The position numbers and the translations under genes are program-made. A DNA stretch of 64,000 nucleotides from Imperialibacter sp964351395 (GTDB lineage Bacteria > Bacteroidota > Bacteroidia > Cytophagales > Cyclobacteriaceae): NCBI GenBank assembly GCA_964351395.1, contig CAYGOF010000020.1, forward strand, positions 1 through 64,000. The letters are read 5' to 3'. Every line of letters begins with the position of its first letter. Within the stretch, counting starts at the first letter, position 1. The notes beneath the pieces were generated by a model. The model saw only the letters and a program-made list of their open reading frames with translations, was not told the DNA's origin and made no database searches. Below, piece after piece: positions 8,468 to 17,559 of the stretch.

Positions 8468-9097
8468 ATGACAGCGCTTATAAAATATGGCCTGGGCGGT
8501 GTGCTCGTAGTAGTAGCCCTCTACAACTCCGTTTACTTTAAAAAGCTGGACGAAGTAAAGGCCGCCACCGAAGCCAAAGCATTCAGTGCGGCGCAGTATG
8601 CCGCCAACTTCTGGGAGACCCAACTGATCCCGAACCTTGATGCAGCCGTGAACATCGATAGCCTGGTGGCCTTGCTAACCAACAACCCGGAGAAGGCCTT
8701 CGAGGACCACTCTAACGCTTTGGGTATCGGCAACCTGCGCTACTTCCTGGTCTCAGGAAAAGGCGAGGTTGCCACCGTGAATGAAGACAATGTCGACATC
8801 CTTATTGTCTCGGAGAAGGGCGACTTTCATGTTACCCTGGCAACAGAGTTCGTGTTTGGCAATGCCATAAGGGATGCGTCGGGGTTGATCGACATCAACG
8901 AATTTGACAACACCATGGACTTCAACAATGTGTCAGCCGAGATCAACAAGATAGTGCGTGAACAGGTGTTGCCAGAATTCAGGAGCACAGTCAAAGCCGG
9001 GCTGGTGGTAGAATTTACCGGTGCCATTGAACTCAACAGAGAGCATTTCGACCTTTCCAAAATAGAAGTTTTACCTGTCAGCCTTACCCTTATGTAG
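8468..9097 (+). CDS. DUF2291 family protein
   Basis: The 209-residue protein has one N-terminal transmembrane or signal segment ('IKYGLGGVLVVVALYNSVYFKKLDE') and a soluble domain matching DUF2291, a family of predicted periplasmic proteins encoded beside ribose-type ABC sugar transporters. I chose the ATG at 8468 because family members usually start shortly before the hydrophobic stretch; an ATG at 8444 would overlap the binding-protein gene by 14 bases. Its function is not established. The constant association with the transporter suggests an accessory role in uptake or assembly. Confidence 0.8.
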   Translation: MTALIKYGLGGVLVVVALYNSVYFKKLDEVKAATEAKAFSAAQYAANFWETQLIPNLDAAVNIDSLVALLTNNPEKAFEDHSNALGIGNLRYFLVSGKGEVATVNEDNVDILIVSEKGDFHVTLATEFVFGNAIRDASGLIDINEFDNTMDFNNVSAEINKIVREQVLPEFRSTVKAGLVVEFTGAIELNREHFDLSKIEVLPVSLTLM

Positions 9098-9252
9098 CCC
9101 CCTGACGAACTAATAATTATTTTGATTATGACCTATTTAAACTATACCTCTTTCCTATTCCTGCTAACCCTGGGCACCCGCCTTCCGGAAAGGCTCAGGA
9201 AGAAATCCACAGTTTTTAACACCACTCTTGCCGGCTCCTAGGCCGATTAGCC

Positions 9253-10755
9253 ATGCTCATCGCTGAAAACATCACCAAGAAATTCTCCGGCGTCACGGCC
9301 CTCGACGAAGTATGTCTCAAGCTGCACCCCGGCAAGGTAAACGCCATTATCGGAGAAAATGGAGCCGGGAAGTCCACGCTGATGAAAATCCTCTCGGGTG
9401 TGTACGCTGACTATGACGGCCGCATCCTGTACAAAGGGCAGCTTGTGCAATTCCAAAATACCCGGCAGGCTCAGGAGGCAGGCATCGCCATTATCCATCA
9501 GGAGCTCAACCTCATCCCATACCTGAGCATTGCAGAAAACCTCTTTCTGGGGCGTGAGATAACCAATGCATTGGGCATGCTCGACAACAAACAAATGCTC
9601 GACCAAACCGGGGACATGCTCAAACGGCTTCAATTACCCGTCGACCCCAACACACTGGTGGGGCAGCTGAAAGTGGGACAGCAGCAGGTAGTGGAGATCG
9701 CTAAAGCACTGCTTTTTGATGCGGAAGTCATCATCATGGACGAGCCAACTTCGGCCATCAGCGACAGCGAGGTGGAGGTGCTGTTTGGCATTATTGCACA
9801 GCTTAAAAAAGACAACAAGGTCATCGTATACATCTCCCACAAGCTGGACGAGCTTTTCAAAATGGCTGACCGCTACATCGTGTTGAGGGATGGGAAAACC
9901 ATTGAAAGCGGAAACATGGAAGGCATGACACACGACAGCCTGATCCGGAAAATGGTGGGCCGGGAAATCAAGATTGCTGGCAGAAGGGATGCTGCCCACA
10001 GGGAAACTCTCATGACTGTCGAGGGCCTTTCCATGAAACATCCTTTGCGCAGCAACGACCTGCTGCTCGAAGACATTTCTTTTTCCCTGGGCAAAGGTGA
10101 AATCCTCGGCGTTTTCGGCCTCATGGGAGCCGGGAGAACAGAGTTGATGGAGGCCATTTTTGGTTTGCATCCAAAAAGCACAGAGGGGCGTCTCACCATG
10201 GACGGTCAGGACATTCACATCAACTCGCCAGCCGACGCCATTGAAGCTGGCCTGGCGCTGGTGCCCGAAGACAGGAAAAAGGATGGCCTGGTGCTGGGCT
10301 TGGACGTGAGAAGTAATATCGCCATCAGTGCCCTGGACCAATTGCACCACTTCGGCCTCCTGAATGCCGACAAAGAAGCTGCACTGTCAGCAAAATACAT
10401 CGGTGAGCTGGCCATCAAAACAACTTCTGACCAGCAGGCGGTCGCCACGCTCAGCGGCGGCAACCAGCAAAAGATCGTGCTGGCCAAATGGCTCGCTACC
10501 AACCCCAAGGCGCTGTTACTTGACGAGCCCACCCGAGGCATCGACATCCATGCCAAGAACGAGATCTACAAGCTCATCCTAAGACTGGCCAGCGAAGGAC
10601 TTGGCATTGTCATGGTGTCGTCGGAGCTGCCGGAGATTCTGGCTATGTGCGACCGCATCCTGGTGATGACAGAAGGGCGCATCACCGCAGAATTCTCAGC
10701 GAGCGAAGCTAGTGAAGACAATATTCTCAAAGCAGCCATACCGAAAACTACCTGA
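9253..10755 (+). CDS. Ribose-type sugar ABC transporter ATP-binding protein (RbsA-like)
   Basis: The 500-residue protein has two fused nucleotide-binding domains. NBD1 has Walker A GENGAGKST at about 34-42, a degenerate signature (QLKVGQQQ) and Walker B 'VIIMDEPTSAI'. NBD2 has a degenerate Walker A (GLMGAGRTEL), a canonical LSGGNQQK signature and 'ALLLDEPTRGID'. This asymmetric pattern is typical of RbsA/XylG/MglA subunits. The stop is two bases before the permease start. A gap of 155 bases separates it from the DUF2291 gene and contains only a doubtful 37-codon ORF. Confidence 0.95.
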   Translation: MLIAENITKKFSGVTALDEVCLKLHPGKVNAIIGENGAGKSTLMKILSGVYADYDGRILYKGQLVQFQNTRQAQEAGIAIIHQELNLIPYLSIAENLFLGREITNALGMLDNKQMLDQTGDMLKRLQLPVDPNTLVGQLKVGQQQVVEIAKALLFDAEVIIMDEPTSAISDSEVEVLFGIIAQLKKDNKVIVYISHKLDELFKMADRYIVLRDGKTIESGNMEGMTHDSLIRKMVGREIKIAGRRDAAHRETLMTVEGLSMKHPLRSNDLLLEDISFSLGKGEILGVFGLMGAGRTELMEAIFGLHPKSTEGRLTMDGQDIHINSPADAIEAGLALVPEDRKKDGLVLGLDVRSNIAISALDQLHHFGLLNADKEAALSAKYIGELAIKTTSDQQAVATLSGGNQQKIVLAKWLATNPKALLLDEPTRGIDIHAKNEIYKLILRLASEGLGIVMVSSELPEILAMCDRILVMTEGRITAEFSASEASEDNILKAAIPKTT

Positions 10756-10757
10756 CC

Positions 10758-11744
10758 ATGGAAGTATCTACGAACGCCAAAGACTACAAGCAAGTGCTTT
10801 CAAAGCTCCAACCTTTGATCGCTCTGCTGATCCTGTGTGTGGCCATCAGTCTCCTATCGGAGAATTTCCTCACGGCCACCAACCTGTGGAATGTAATGCG
10901 GCAGATTTCAGTCAACATCTGCATTTCGGTGGGCATGACGCTGATCGTACTCACTGCCGGCATCGATCTATCGGTCGGGTCGGTGCTTGCCTTTTGTGGT
11001 GCCATTACTGCTGGCCTGCTGCGAAATGGCATCGAAATACCTTCGTCCAACCTTTATATCGGCTTCACGGTATTTGGAGCCATATTGGTGGGGATCTTCG
11101 CTGGGTCTGTTTTGGGAGGATTCAACGGCTGGGTCATCACGAAATTCAAGGTACCTCCCTTTGTGGCTACGCTGGCCATGCTCACCATTGGAAGGGGGCT
11201 CACCATGCTATGGACCGGCGGCTTCCCCATTTCGAACCTTGGCGATAGCTTTGGCTGGCTGGGTACGGGTTGGGCGCTGGGCATTCCTGTGCCGGTGTGG
11301 ATTTCAGGGATTGTCGTGTTAATTGCCATCGTTATTACCAACAAAACAAAGCTGGGGCGCTACATCTACGCTATTGGAGGCAATGAAAGTGCGGCCCTTC
11401 TCTCAGGCATCAACATCAGGAAGGTAAAGGTGGTCGTTTATACCATCGCCGGAGCACTGGCGGGCGTAGGCGGTATACTGGTAACGTCGAGGCTTGATGC
11501 GGCCCAGCCCAACGCCGGCATGGGCTATGAGCTCGACTCAATTGCCGCAGTAGTCATCGGCGGCACGTCGCTATCTGGCGGCAGAGGCAGTGTCATGGGA
11601 ACGGTGCTTGGGGCCATCATCATCGGCGTGCTCAACAACGGGCTGGTACTACTCAACGTGTCGCCTTTCTGGCAGCAGGTGGTGAAAGGGCTCGTCATTT
11701 TGATGGCAGTCATCATCGACAAGGCCAACTCAAAACGCAACTAA
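10758..11744 (+). CDS. Ribose-type sugar ABC transporter permease (RbsC-like)
   Basis: The 328-residue integral membrane protein has about eight to ten hydrophobic helices. It shows the RbsC-family signatures 'LTAGIDLSVGSVLAFCGAI' near the N-terminus and 'VIGGTSLSGGRGSVMGTVLGA' near the C-terminus (the ATPase-coupling loop). It forms the membrane channel for the sugar captured by the lipoprotein encoded at 7480 and powered by the RbsA-like ATPase. It is separated from the ATPase gene by two bases and from the kinase gene by three. Confidence 0.95.
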   Translation: MEVSTNAKDYKQVLSKLQPLIALLILCVAISLLSENFLTATNLWNVMRQISVNICISVGMTLIVLTAGIDLSVGSVLAFCGAITAGLLRNGIEIPSSNLYIGFTVFGAILVGIFAGSVLGGFNGWVITKFKVPPFVATLAMLTIGRGLTMLWTGGFPISNLGDSFGWLGTGWALGIPVPVWISGIVVLIAIVITNKTKLGRYIYAIGGNESAALLSGINIRKVKVVVYTIAGALAGVGGILVTSRLDAAQPNAGMGYELDSIAAVVIGGTSLSGGRGSVMGTVLGAIIIGVLNNGLVLLNVSPFWQQVVKGLVILMAVIIDKANSKRN

Positions 11745-11747
11745 CCC

Positions 11748-13247
11748 ATGCCGAAACAACTCATCCTCGCCATCGACCAGGGCACCAGCAGCACCAAAAC
11801 CCTCATCATCGACCAGGAGGCGAATGTATGCGCACAGGCTACGGAACCTTTGAAAACCCACTACCTCGACAACGGCTGGGTGGAGCAGGACCCGGAAGAC
11901 CTCCTTCAAAATGTGCTGGTATCTGTTAAAAAATGCGTAGAACAGCTGGTCGCAGCAGGATATTCTCCGAAGGACATCGCTGCCTGTGGCATTTCCAACC
12001 AAAGGGAAACCTTCGTGGTGTGGGACAAGCAAGGCAAGCCGCTCTACAATGCCGTGGTTTGGCAATGCAAGCGATCGGTGGAGATTTGCTCACGCCTGAA
12101 AGCGGACGGTTTGGAGAACACTATCAAGCGCAAAACAGGCCTGATCATTGACCCCTATTTTTCCGGCACCAAACTCCTCTGGCTCTACGAAAATGTGGAT
12201 GCAGTCAGGAAATCCATCGATGCCGGAGAAGCTTACTTTGGCACGGTGGATACGTGGTTGTTGTATAAGCTGACCAACGGCCTCCAGTACGCCACCGACT
12301 ACACCAACGCCTCCCGCACCCTCTTCTTCAACCTTACCACTCTCACCTGGGACTGGGAATTGCTCGAGGTATTTGGCCTCAGCAACTTAAATCTACCCGA
12401 GTGCCGCCCCTCAGCGTTTTCCTTTGGCGAATCCACCTTTCGTGGGCTACTCGACCAACCCCTTCCCATTGCAGCGATGATTGGCGACTCACATTCGGCT
12501 GCCTTTGGAGAGGGTTGCTTCCAAAGCGGCACGGCTAAAGCCACCATGGGCACAGGCTGCTCTATCCTGATGAACATCGGCGAAAAGTTGCAGTATTCCG
12601 ACAACGGCTTGATGACGACCATTTGCTGGAGCACGGCCGACACGGTGCAGTATGCGCTGGAAGGCGTGATTGTTACCTGCGGTGCTACCATCGAATGGCT
12701 GAAAAACGAACTGGGGCTGTTTACCAGCATCAACGAACTGGAAGCGATGGCTACTGCCGTAGCTGACAACGGTGGTGTTTACCTCATTCCCGCCTTCAGC
12801 GGCCTCGGGGCTCCGCACTGGGACATGAGCAGAAAAGCGTCGATCGTCGGGCTTACGTTCGGCTCCACCAAAAATCACATTGTGAGAGCGGCCCTGGAAA
12901 GCATTCCTTTCCAAATCAAAGACGTGATAGTAGCCATGGAAGCCGACACCAGCATCAACCTGCAACAGCTAATGGTCAACGGCGGCATCAGTACCAACCG
13001 CTTCATTGTGCAGTTTCTGGCCGATCTGCTCAATAAACCAGTGGCCAGCCTGGGTATGCCAGATGTGTCAGCGCTGGGAGCAGCCTACCTGGCTGGACTA
13101 CAACAGAAAATTTTCAAAGACATCGATCACCTGCCAGCACCCGGAGGCGAAAGAAAATTGCTAAAACCCTCACAGGACAGCCGTATCGGGGACTGGCATA
13201 AGGAATGGCAGGGCATCATTACAAACGGCCAAAAAAACACATTATGA
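11748..13247 (+). CDS. FGGY-family carbohydrate kinase, glycerol-kinase-like (candidate apulose kinase)
   Basis: The 499-residue protein is an ASKHA-fold sugar kinase with 'AIDQGTSSTKTLII' (phosphate 1 loop), 'GCGISNQRETFVVWD' and 'MIGDSHSAAFGEG' (the aspartate corresponding to the catalytic base of GlpK). It also has 'ATMGTGCSILMNIG' (phosphate 2) and the C-terminal 'VNGGISTNRFIVQFLADLL' motif. It resembles glycerol kinase more than xylulokinase or rhamnulokinase. With an isomerase, a split transketolase and an ABC importer in the same operon, phosphorylation of a branched or short ketose such as D-apulose is plausible. Its last four bases (ATGA) overlap the next gene. Confidence 0.85.
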   Translation: MPKQLILAIDQGTSSTKTLIIDQEANVCAQATEPLKTHYLDNGWVEQDPEDLLQNVLVSVKKCVEQLVAAGYSPKDIAACGISNQRETFVVWDKQGKPLYNAVVWQCKRSVEICSRLKADGLENTIKRKTGLIIDPYFSGTKLLWLYENVDAVRKSIDAGEAYFGTVDTWLLYKLTNGLQYATDYTNASRTLFFNLTTLTWDWELLEVFGLSNLNLPECRPSAFSFGESTFRGLLDQPLPIAAMIGDSHSAAFGEGCFQSGTAKATMGTGCSILMNIGEKLQYSDNGLMTTICWSTADTVQYALEGVIVTCGATIEWLKNELGLFTSINELEAMATAVADNGGVYLIPAFSGLGAPHWDMSRKASIVGLTFGSTKNHIVRAALESIPFQIKDVIVAMEADTSINLQQLMVNGGISTNRFIVQFLADLLNKPVASLGMPDVSALGAAYLAGLQQKIFKDIDHLPAPGGERKLLKPSQDSRIGDWHKEWQGIITNGQKNTL

Positions 13248-14365
13248 AAAACAAAAAAACAACCCTCCCGGTACTTAGTGGCCTGATCACCTTTACGCTA
13301 TTGGTGGCTTTTATTTCTCCAAAATCAGCTCAGTCGGTCGATAAAGGCAAATTTGAAAATCAGCCGAACAACAGTTCACCTTCCGCAAAGGAAGCCTTCA
13401 AGCGGGTGGCGAGGGATATTTCTGTCCCACAACGATTTCGCATCATTGTCTCAAGTGATTTCCCGCCATTTCCTGTTACCAACAGCGACCCCGACGATGT
13501 GCAATCAATTGTGCGTTTCCTTCTCTACGCCAATGAATTTGACGTAGAAGGGCTGATTGCTTCTGCAGGTACCTTTGGCATGAATGCCGAAAAGAAAAAT
13601 ATACTGGCGGTGCTTGACGAATACGACAAGGTCGATGACAATCTGATGAAGCACGACAAAAACTATCCGTCTGCTGATGAGCTTCGTGTCGTTACCTACG
13701 AGGGCAAGGGCAACAATAATGGCATCAAAATTCAATGGGGCTGCGGCAAGCAACCGTTCAATGAAATTATCGGCGAAGGCTTGGACAGTGAGGCTTCGAG
13801 GGCAATCATAGCTGCCGCTGATAAACCCGACCCCCGCCCTATGTGGATCAGCGTGTGGGGCGGCCCAAGAGAAGTTGCCCAGGCTATTTGGGACGTACAG
13901 CATACACGCAGTGAAAAAGAGACCAGGGCTTTCGTCAGCAAGCTCCGCATTTTTCTTATTGCCTGTCAGGATGCGTCACACGATTGGCTGATGAATGAAT
14001 TTCCCGACTTGTTTATTATCGAGTCCAAAAAGACTTATCAGGGCATGTTCCGAAGCGATAGTAGAGCATGGGCCGAGGAAAACATCATCAACAACCACGG
14101 ACCCCTTTGTGCGATCTACCCACCTAAGGCCATTGCGGGACCGGGAGTGATCGAGGGTGATACACCGGCGTTTCTGTACCTGGTCAGCGCCAATCGTGGA
14201 ATCAACAATCCTGAAGACCCTGCGCAGCCTGGTTGGGGTGGTCAGTACACAAGAGATGGCACCACGAATCATTGGATTGATGGGCCTGGTGGCTCAACCA
14301 TTGCCCAATGGAAAGATGACTTCCAGGCCGAGTTCAAAGAACGTGCCGACTGGTGCATACAATAG
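13244..14365 (+). CDS. Secreted DUF1593/Sde182-like nucleoside-hydrolase-fold protein, copy 1
   Basis: The 373-residue protein starts at an ATG overlapping the kinase stop (ATGA), so it is co-translated with the catabolic operon. An N-terminal signal segment (about 1-30) is followed by the DUF1593 domain. The aspartate-rich motif that binds Ca2+ and ribose in nucleoside hydrolases appears here as 'SDFPPFPVTNSDPDDVQS', with an insertion between its two halves relative to copies 2 and 3. Later motifs 'MWISVWGGPREVAQAIWDV' and 'EGDTPAFLYLVSANRGINNPEDP' are conserved among the three copies. It lacks the C-terminal Ig-like domain of the other two. The substrate is unknown; the fold usually cleaves furanosides. 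Confidence 0.85.
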   Translation: MKNKKTTLPVLSGLITFTLLVAFISPKSAQSVDKGKFENQPNNSSPSAKEAFKRVARDISVPQRFRIIVSSDFPPFPVTNSDPDDVQSIVRFLLYANEFDVEGLIASAGTFGMNAEKKNILAVLDEYDKVDDNLMKHDKNYPSADELRVVTYEGKGNNNGIKIQWGCGKQPFNEIIGEGLDSEASRAIIAAADKPDPRPMWISVWGGPREVAQAIWDVQHTRSEKETRAFVSKLRIFLIACQDASHDWLMNEFPDLFIIESKKTYQGMFRSDSRAWAEENIINNHGPLCAIYPPKAIAGPGVIEGDTPAFLYLVSANRGINNPEDPAQPGWGGQYTRDGTTNHWIDGPGGSTIAQWKDDFQAEFKERADWCIQ

Positions 14366-14404
14366 ACTACGCTATAAGAATATGAATGATCAAATGATAC
14401 TAAA

Positions 14405-15895
14405 ATGAAAAAGGAAACCACTTCACGACCTGTATTATCAGTTGAATATTTGGGTTGTGCGTCCACATTGATAAGAGCTGCCAAAGAGTCCATGCTGCTG
14501 TTGATCCTGGCTATGTTGGCGTCATGCACCATTGCTGCGGCGCAAACTGAAAAACCAAGAGTTTTTGTTCTTACCGATATCGAAAATGAACCTGACGACG
14601 CCCAAAGCATGGTGCGTTTTATGACCTATTCCAATCAATGGGATGTGGAAGGGCTAGTAGCTACCACTTCTTGCTGGCAAAAAGATAAAACAGCAGAATG
14701 GCGACTCCATGAGATTGTAGATGCGTACAGCCTTGTGCGGGATAACCTTGAGGTGCATGAAAAAGGATATCCTACCTACGAGTACATGAAAAGCATCATC
14801 AAGATCGGCGTTCCCAAATTCGGCATGACCGGTGTGGGTGAAGGACAAGATTCGCAGGGCTCCGAATGGCTGATCCAGTGTCTCAAAAAAGATGACCCAC
14901 GCCCGCTTTATATCCAGGCCTGGGGGGGAGCCAATGTACTGGCTCAGGCTCTCTGGAAAATGGAGCGTACACTGCCTGAAAATGAGTTGGACAAAATCCT
15001 CAAAAAGATCAGAGTGTACACCATTTCAGATCAGGATGACAGCGGGCCATGGATAAGAAAGAATTTCCCTGACATCTTTTATATAGTTAGTCCTGGATAT
15101 GAAGAAAACGGGGGAGGCCAATACCACTATGCGACATGGCCGGGCATTTCCGGCGACAAATTTCATGGGAGATTTAGCGGGCCAGATTTCTCAATCGTTG
15201 ACAACCCCTGGCTCGACGAGAACATCCGTCAAAACCATGGGCCGCTTGGAGCGCAACATCCCCATACCGAATACCTGATGGAAGGGGACACTCCGTCCTT
15301 CCTGGGGCTTGTGAACAATGGTCTGAACAACCCCGGGCATCCCGACTATGGAGGCTGGGGTGGACGCTATGAGTTGTACATTCCACCGTTCAAAAAATAC
15401 ATGTACGAACCGGAGACCAGGCCCATTTGGACAGATACACAAGATGAGGTGTGGAGCGACATCACGAAACAATACCATACAAGCAATCACGCCACTATCT
15501 GGAGATGGCGTGAAGCGTATCAAAATGATTTCGCAGCAAGAATAGATTGGAGTAACACGTCTGAATATGGCGAAGCAAATCACCCGCCTGTTGCCAGACT
15601 TGGTCACGCCAATAAGATTTCTGTAAAGTCGGGTAACAAAGTCGTCTTAAGTGCTGCCGGGTCTACCGATCCCGATAATGATAACCTGGCCTATCAATGG
15701 ATACATTATAAAGAAGTTGGCACTCTCAATGCTTCAAGATTGACACTTGAAAATGCAGACAAAATAGAGGTCTCATTTATCGCTCCCAATTCCGACACAT
15801 CAAAGACGATGCATTTTGTGCTGGCAGTAACCGATGACGGTATGCCTGCGCTCACCCGCTATCAGCGTGTCATTGTGGATGTTTTACCCAGGTGA
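14405..15895 (+). CDS. Secreted DUF1593/Sde182-like nucleoside-hydrolase-fold protein, copy 2
   Basis: The 496-residue protein has an export signal in which 'LLLILAMLASCTIAAAQ' offers either a lipobox (LASC) or a signal peptidase I site. The DUF1593 domain opens with 'VFVLTDIENEPDDAQSMVRF', the acidic Ca2+/furanose-binding motif of nucleoside hydrolases. It includes 'MTGVGEGQDSQGSEW', 'IRVYTISDQDDSGPW' and 'EGDTPSFLGLVNNGLNNP'. The last 110 residues form the Sde182 C-terminal Ig/PKD-like domain ('NHPPVARLGHANKISVKSG', 'AAGSTDPDNDNLAYQW'). The family was named after a Saccharophagus cellulose-binding protein. By eye the gene is lower in G+C than the transporter genes upstream. The gap to copy 1 is 39 bases. 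Confidence 0.88.
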   Translation: MKKETTSRPVLSVEYLGCASTLIRAAKESMLLLILAMLASCTIAAAQTEKPRVFVLTDIENEPDDAQSMVRFMTYSNQWDVEGLVATTSCWQKDKTAEWRLHEIVDAYSLVRDNLEVHEKGYPTYEYMKSIIKIGVPKFGMTGVGEGQDSQGSEWLIQCLKKDDPRPLYIQAWGGANVLAQALWKMERTLPENELDKILKKIRVYTISDQDDSGPWIRKNFPDIFYIVSPGYEENGGGQYHYATWPGISGDKFHGRFSGPDFSIVDNPWLDENIRQNHGPLGAQHPHTEYLMEGDTPSFLGLVNNGLNNPGHPDYGGWGGRYELYIPPFKKYMYEPETRPIWTDTQDEVWSDITKQYHTSNHATIWRWREAYQNDFAARIDWSNTSEYGEANHPPVARLGHANKISVKSGNKVVLSAAGSTDPDNDNLAYQWIHYKEVGTLNASRLTLENADKIEVSFIAPNSDTSKTMHFVLAVTDDGMPALTRYQRVIVDVLPR

Positions 15896-15956
15896 CGATG
15901 GAAAAAATAAGAAATCAAATTGGATATCGATTGACAGCCATTTAAACGTATACGAA

Positions 15957-17384
15957 ATGAAAAACACCCTACTATTCCTCATCGCCCTGCTTTGCACTCA
16001 GCTGGCTTTTGGGCAATCTGCGCAGAAGCATCGCCTCCTCGTACTCACCGACATTGAAGCTGATCCTGATGATGCGCAAACGCTTGTCAGACTGCTTTTG
16101 TACGCCAACCAGATTGAAATCGAAGGGCTGATCGCCACCACTTCGGTCCATCAAAAGGCCAGAGTAGCACCGGAATCCATCAGGGCCATTCTTGATGCTT
16201 ATGAAAAAGTGCAGCCCAACCTGCTCAAGCATGAACCAGGCTTTCCCTCGGGTGGAGAGCTACGGGCTCTGGTGAAACAGGGGCTGCCGGTATATGGCAT
16301 GCAGGGCGTGGGCGAAGGCAAGGACTCGGAGGGCTCTGAATGGATCATCAAAGTGCTGGAGGAAGACGACGACCGATCGGTGTATGTGTCCGTTTGGGGC
16401 GGCCCCAATACGCTGGCCCAGGCGCTTTGGAAGATCAGGAAGACAAAAAGCAAGGCTCAGGCAGCCCGGCTTATCAGCAAAATCAGGGTATATACCATCT
16501 CCGACCAGGACGACACTGGCAGCTGGATGCGCAAGGAGTTTCCAGAGCTTTTCTACATCGTGAGCCCCGGCGGCTATTTCAATTCCACCTGGATCGCCAT
16601 CAATCAACCAGTGAAGGGCCAGGACAACGAAACGATTAGCAACCCCTGGCTGGCCCAAAACATCCAGCAGGGCCATGGGCCATTGGGGGCTATGTATCCG
16701 GATGTAGCCTATGGCATGGAAGGCGACACACCCTCCTGGCTTTCCACTGTCCCTAACGGCCTGAACAACCCGGAGCGCCCCAACTGGGGAGGCTGGGGAG
16801 GCCGTTACGAGCTGTACAAGCCCGACCCTGCTGCAACCACCGGATTTACCGGAGGCGTGCCCATCGAGCCTGAAACCAGGCCCATCTGGACCAATGCTAC
16901 CGATACCTACACCCCCCGGCTGCCCAATGAATTTGGCAGGGCCATTCGCAAGGATACAACCACCTTTACCGACAACAGAGTAACGCTCTGGCGCTGGAGG
17001 GACGATTTTCAAAATGACTTTGCGGCCAGAATGGACTGGTGTACCCAACCCTACGAAGAAGCCAACCACCCTCCGATACCCGCTCTGGGCCATCCCGAGC
17101 AGTTTACTGTGAAATCCGGTGATATTTTCAGCCTCGATGCCAGTGGCACCACCGACCCCGACGGAGACAACCTGAGCTACTGGTGGTTTCAGTACCAGGA
17201 AGCCGGCTCTTACCAACAGCAGGTGAGTACAGGCCCGTTTGCCGAGAACCTATACAACATGCACACCATAGTAGCGCCAAAAGTCGACAAGCCGGAGACG
17301 ATCCACTTCATCTTAAAAGTAACCGACAAAGGCACCCCGGCCTTGTCACGTTACAAAAGAGTGATTGTGACGGTGACGCCGTGA
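15957..17384 (+). CDS. Secreted DUF1593/Sde182-like nucleoside-hydrolase-fold protein, copy 3
   Basis: The protein has 475 residues from the ATG at 15957, which gives a clean signal peptide (KNTLLFLIALLCTQLAFGQ). The frame is open upstream to 15834, overlapping copy 2, but that extension would bury the signal. The catalytic-type motif is 'LVLTDIEADPDDAQTLVRL', followed by 'MQGVGEGKDSEGSEW' and 'VYTISDQDDTGSWMRKEF'. The Sde182-type Ig-like C-terminal domain is present ('ASGTTDPDGDNLSYWW'). It is clearly paralogous to copy 2, and the two give an array of secreted hydrolase-fold proteins at the end of the sugar operon. Function is inferred from fold only. Confidence 0.88.
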   Translation: MKNTLLFLIALLCTQLAFGQSAQKHRLLVLTDIEADPDDAQTLVRLLLYANQIEIEGLIATTSVHQKARVAPESIRAILDAYEKVQPNLLKHEPGFPSGGELRALVKQGLPVYGMQGVGEGKDSEGSEWIIKVLEEDDDRSVYVSVWGGPNTLAQALWKIRKTKSKAQAARLISKIRVYTISDQDDTGSWMRKEFPELFYIVSPGGYFNSTWIAINQPVKGQDNETISNPWLAQNIQQGHGPLGAMYPDVAYGMEGDTPSWLSTVPNGLNNPERPNWGGWGGRYELYKPDPAATTGFTGGVPIEPETRPIWTNATDTYTPRLPNEFGRAIRKDTTTFTDNRVTLWRWRDDFQNDFAARMDWCTQPYEEANHPPIPALGHPEQFTVKSGDIFSLDASGTTDPDGDNLSYWWFQYQEAGSYQQQVSTGPFAENLYNMHTIVAPKVDKPETIHFILKVTDKGTPALSRYKRVIVTVTP

Positions 17385-17559
17385 TATCTTTTGAACTTGA
17401 AAGACAAAGCCCTCTGCAAAGTGATTTTCAAGGGGCATTGTTTTTTTGGTGGTGCCGATTTGAGAAACATGGGAGGAGGCGTCGGCAGATGGATCTTGTA
17501 TTAAACCAAATTCGAGAAAGATTCTCGTTGGACACTGCCCTTCCGGAAATTCAATCTAG

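Noticed and set aside
9128..9241. 37-codon ORF between the DUF2291 and RbsA-like genes
   Set aside because: It has a hydrophobic stretch but no ribosome-binding site or known family; the 155-base gap is more likely an internal leader.
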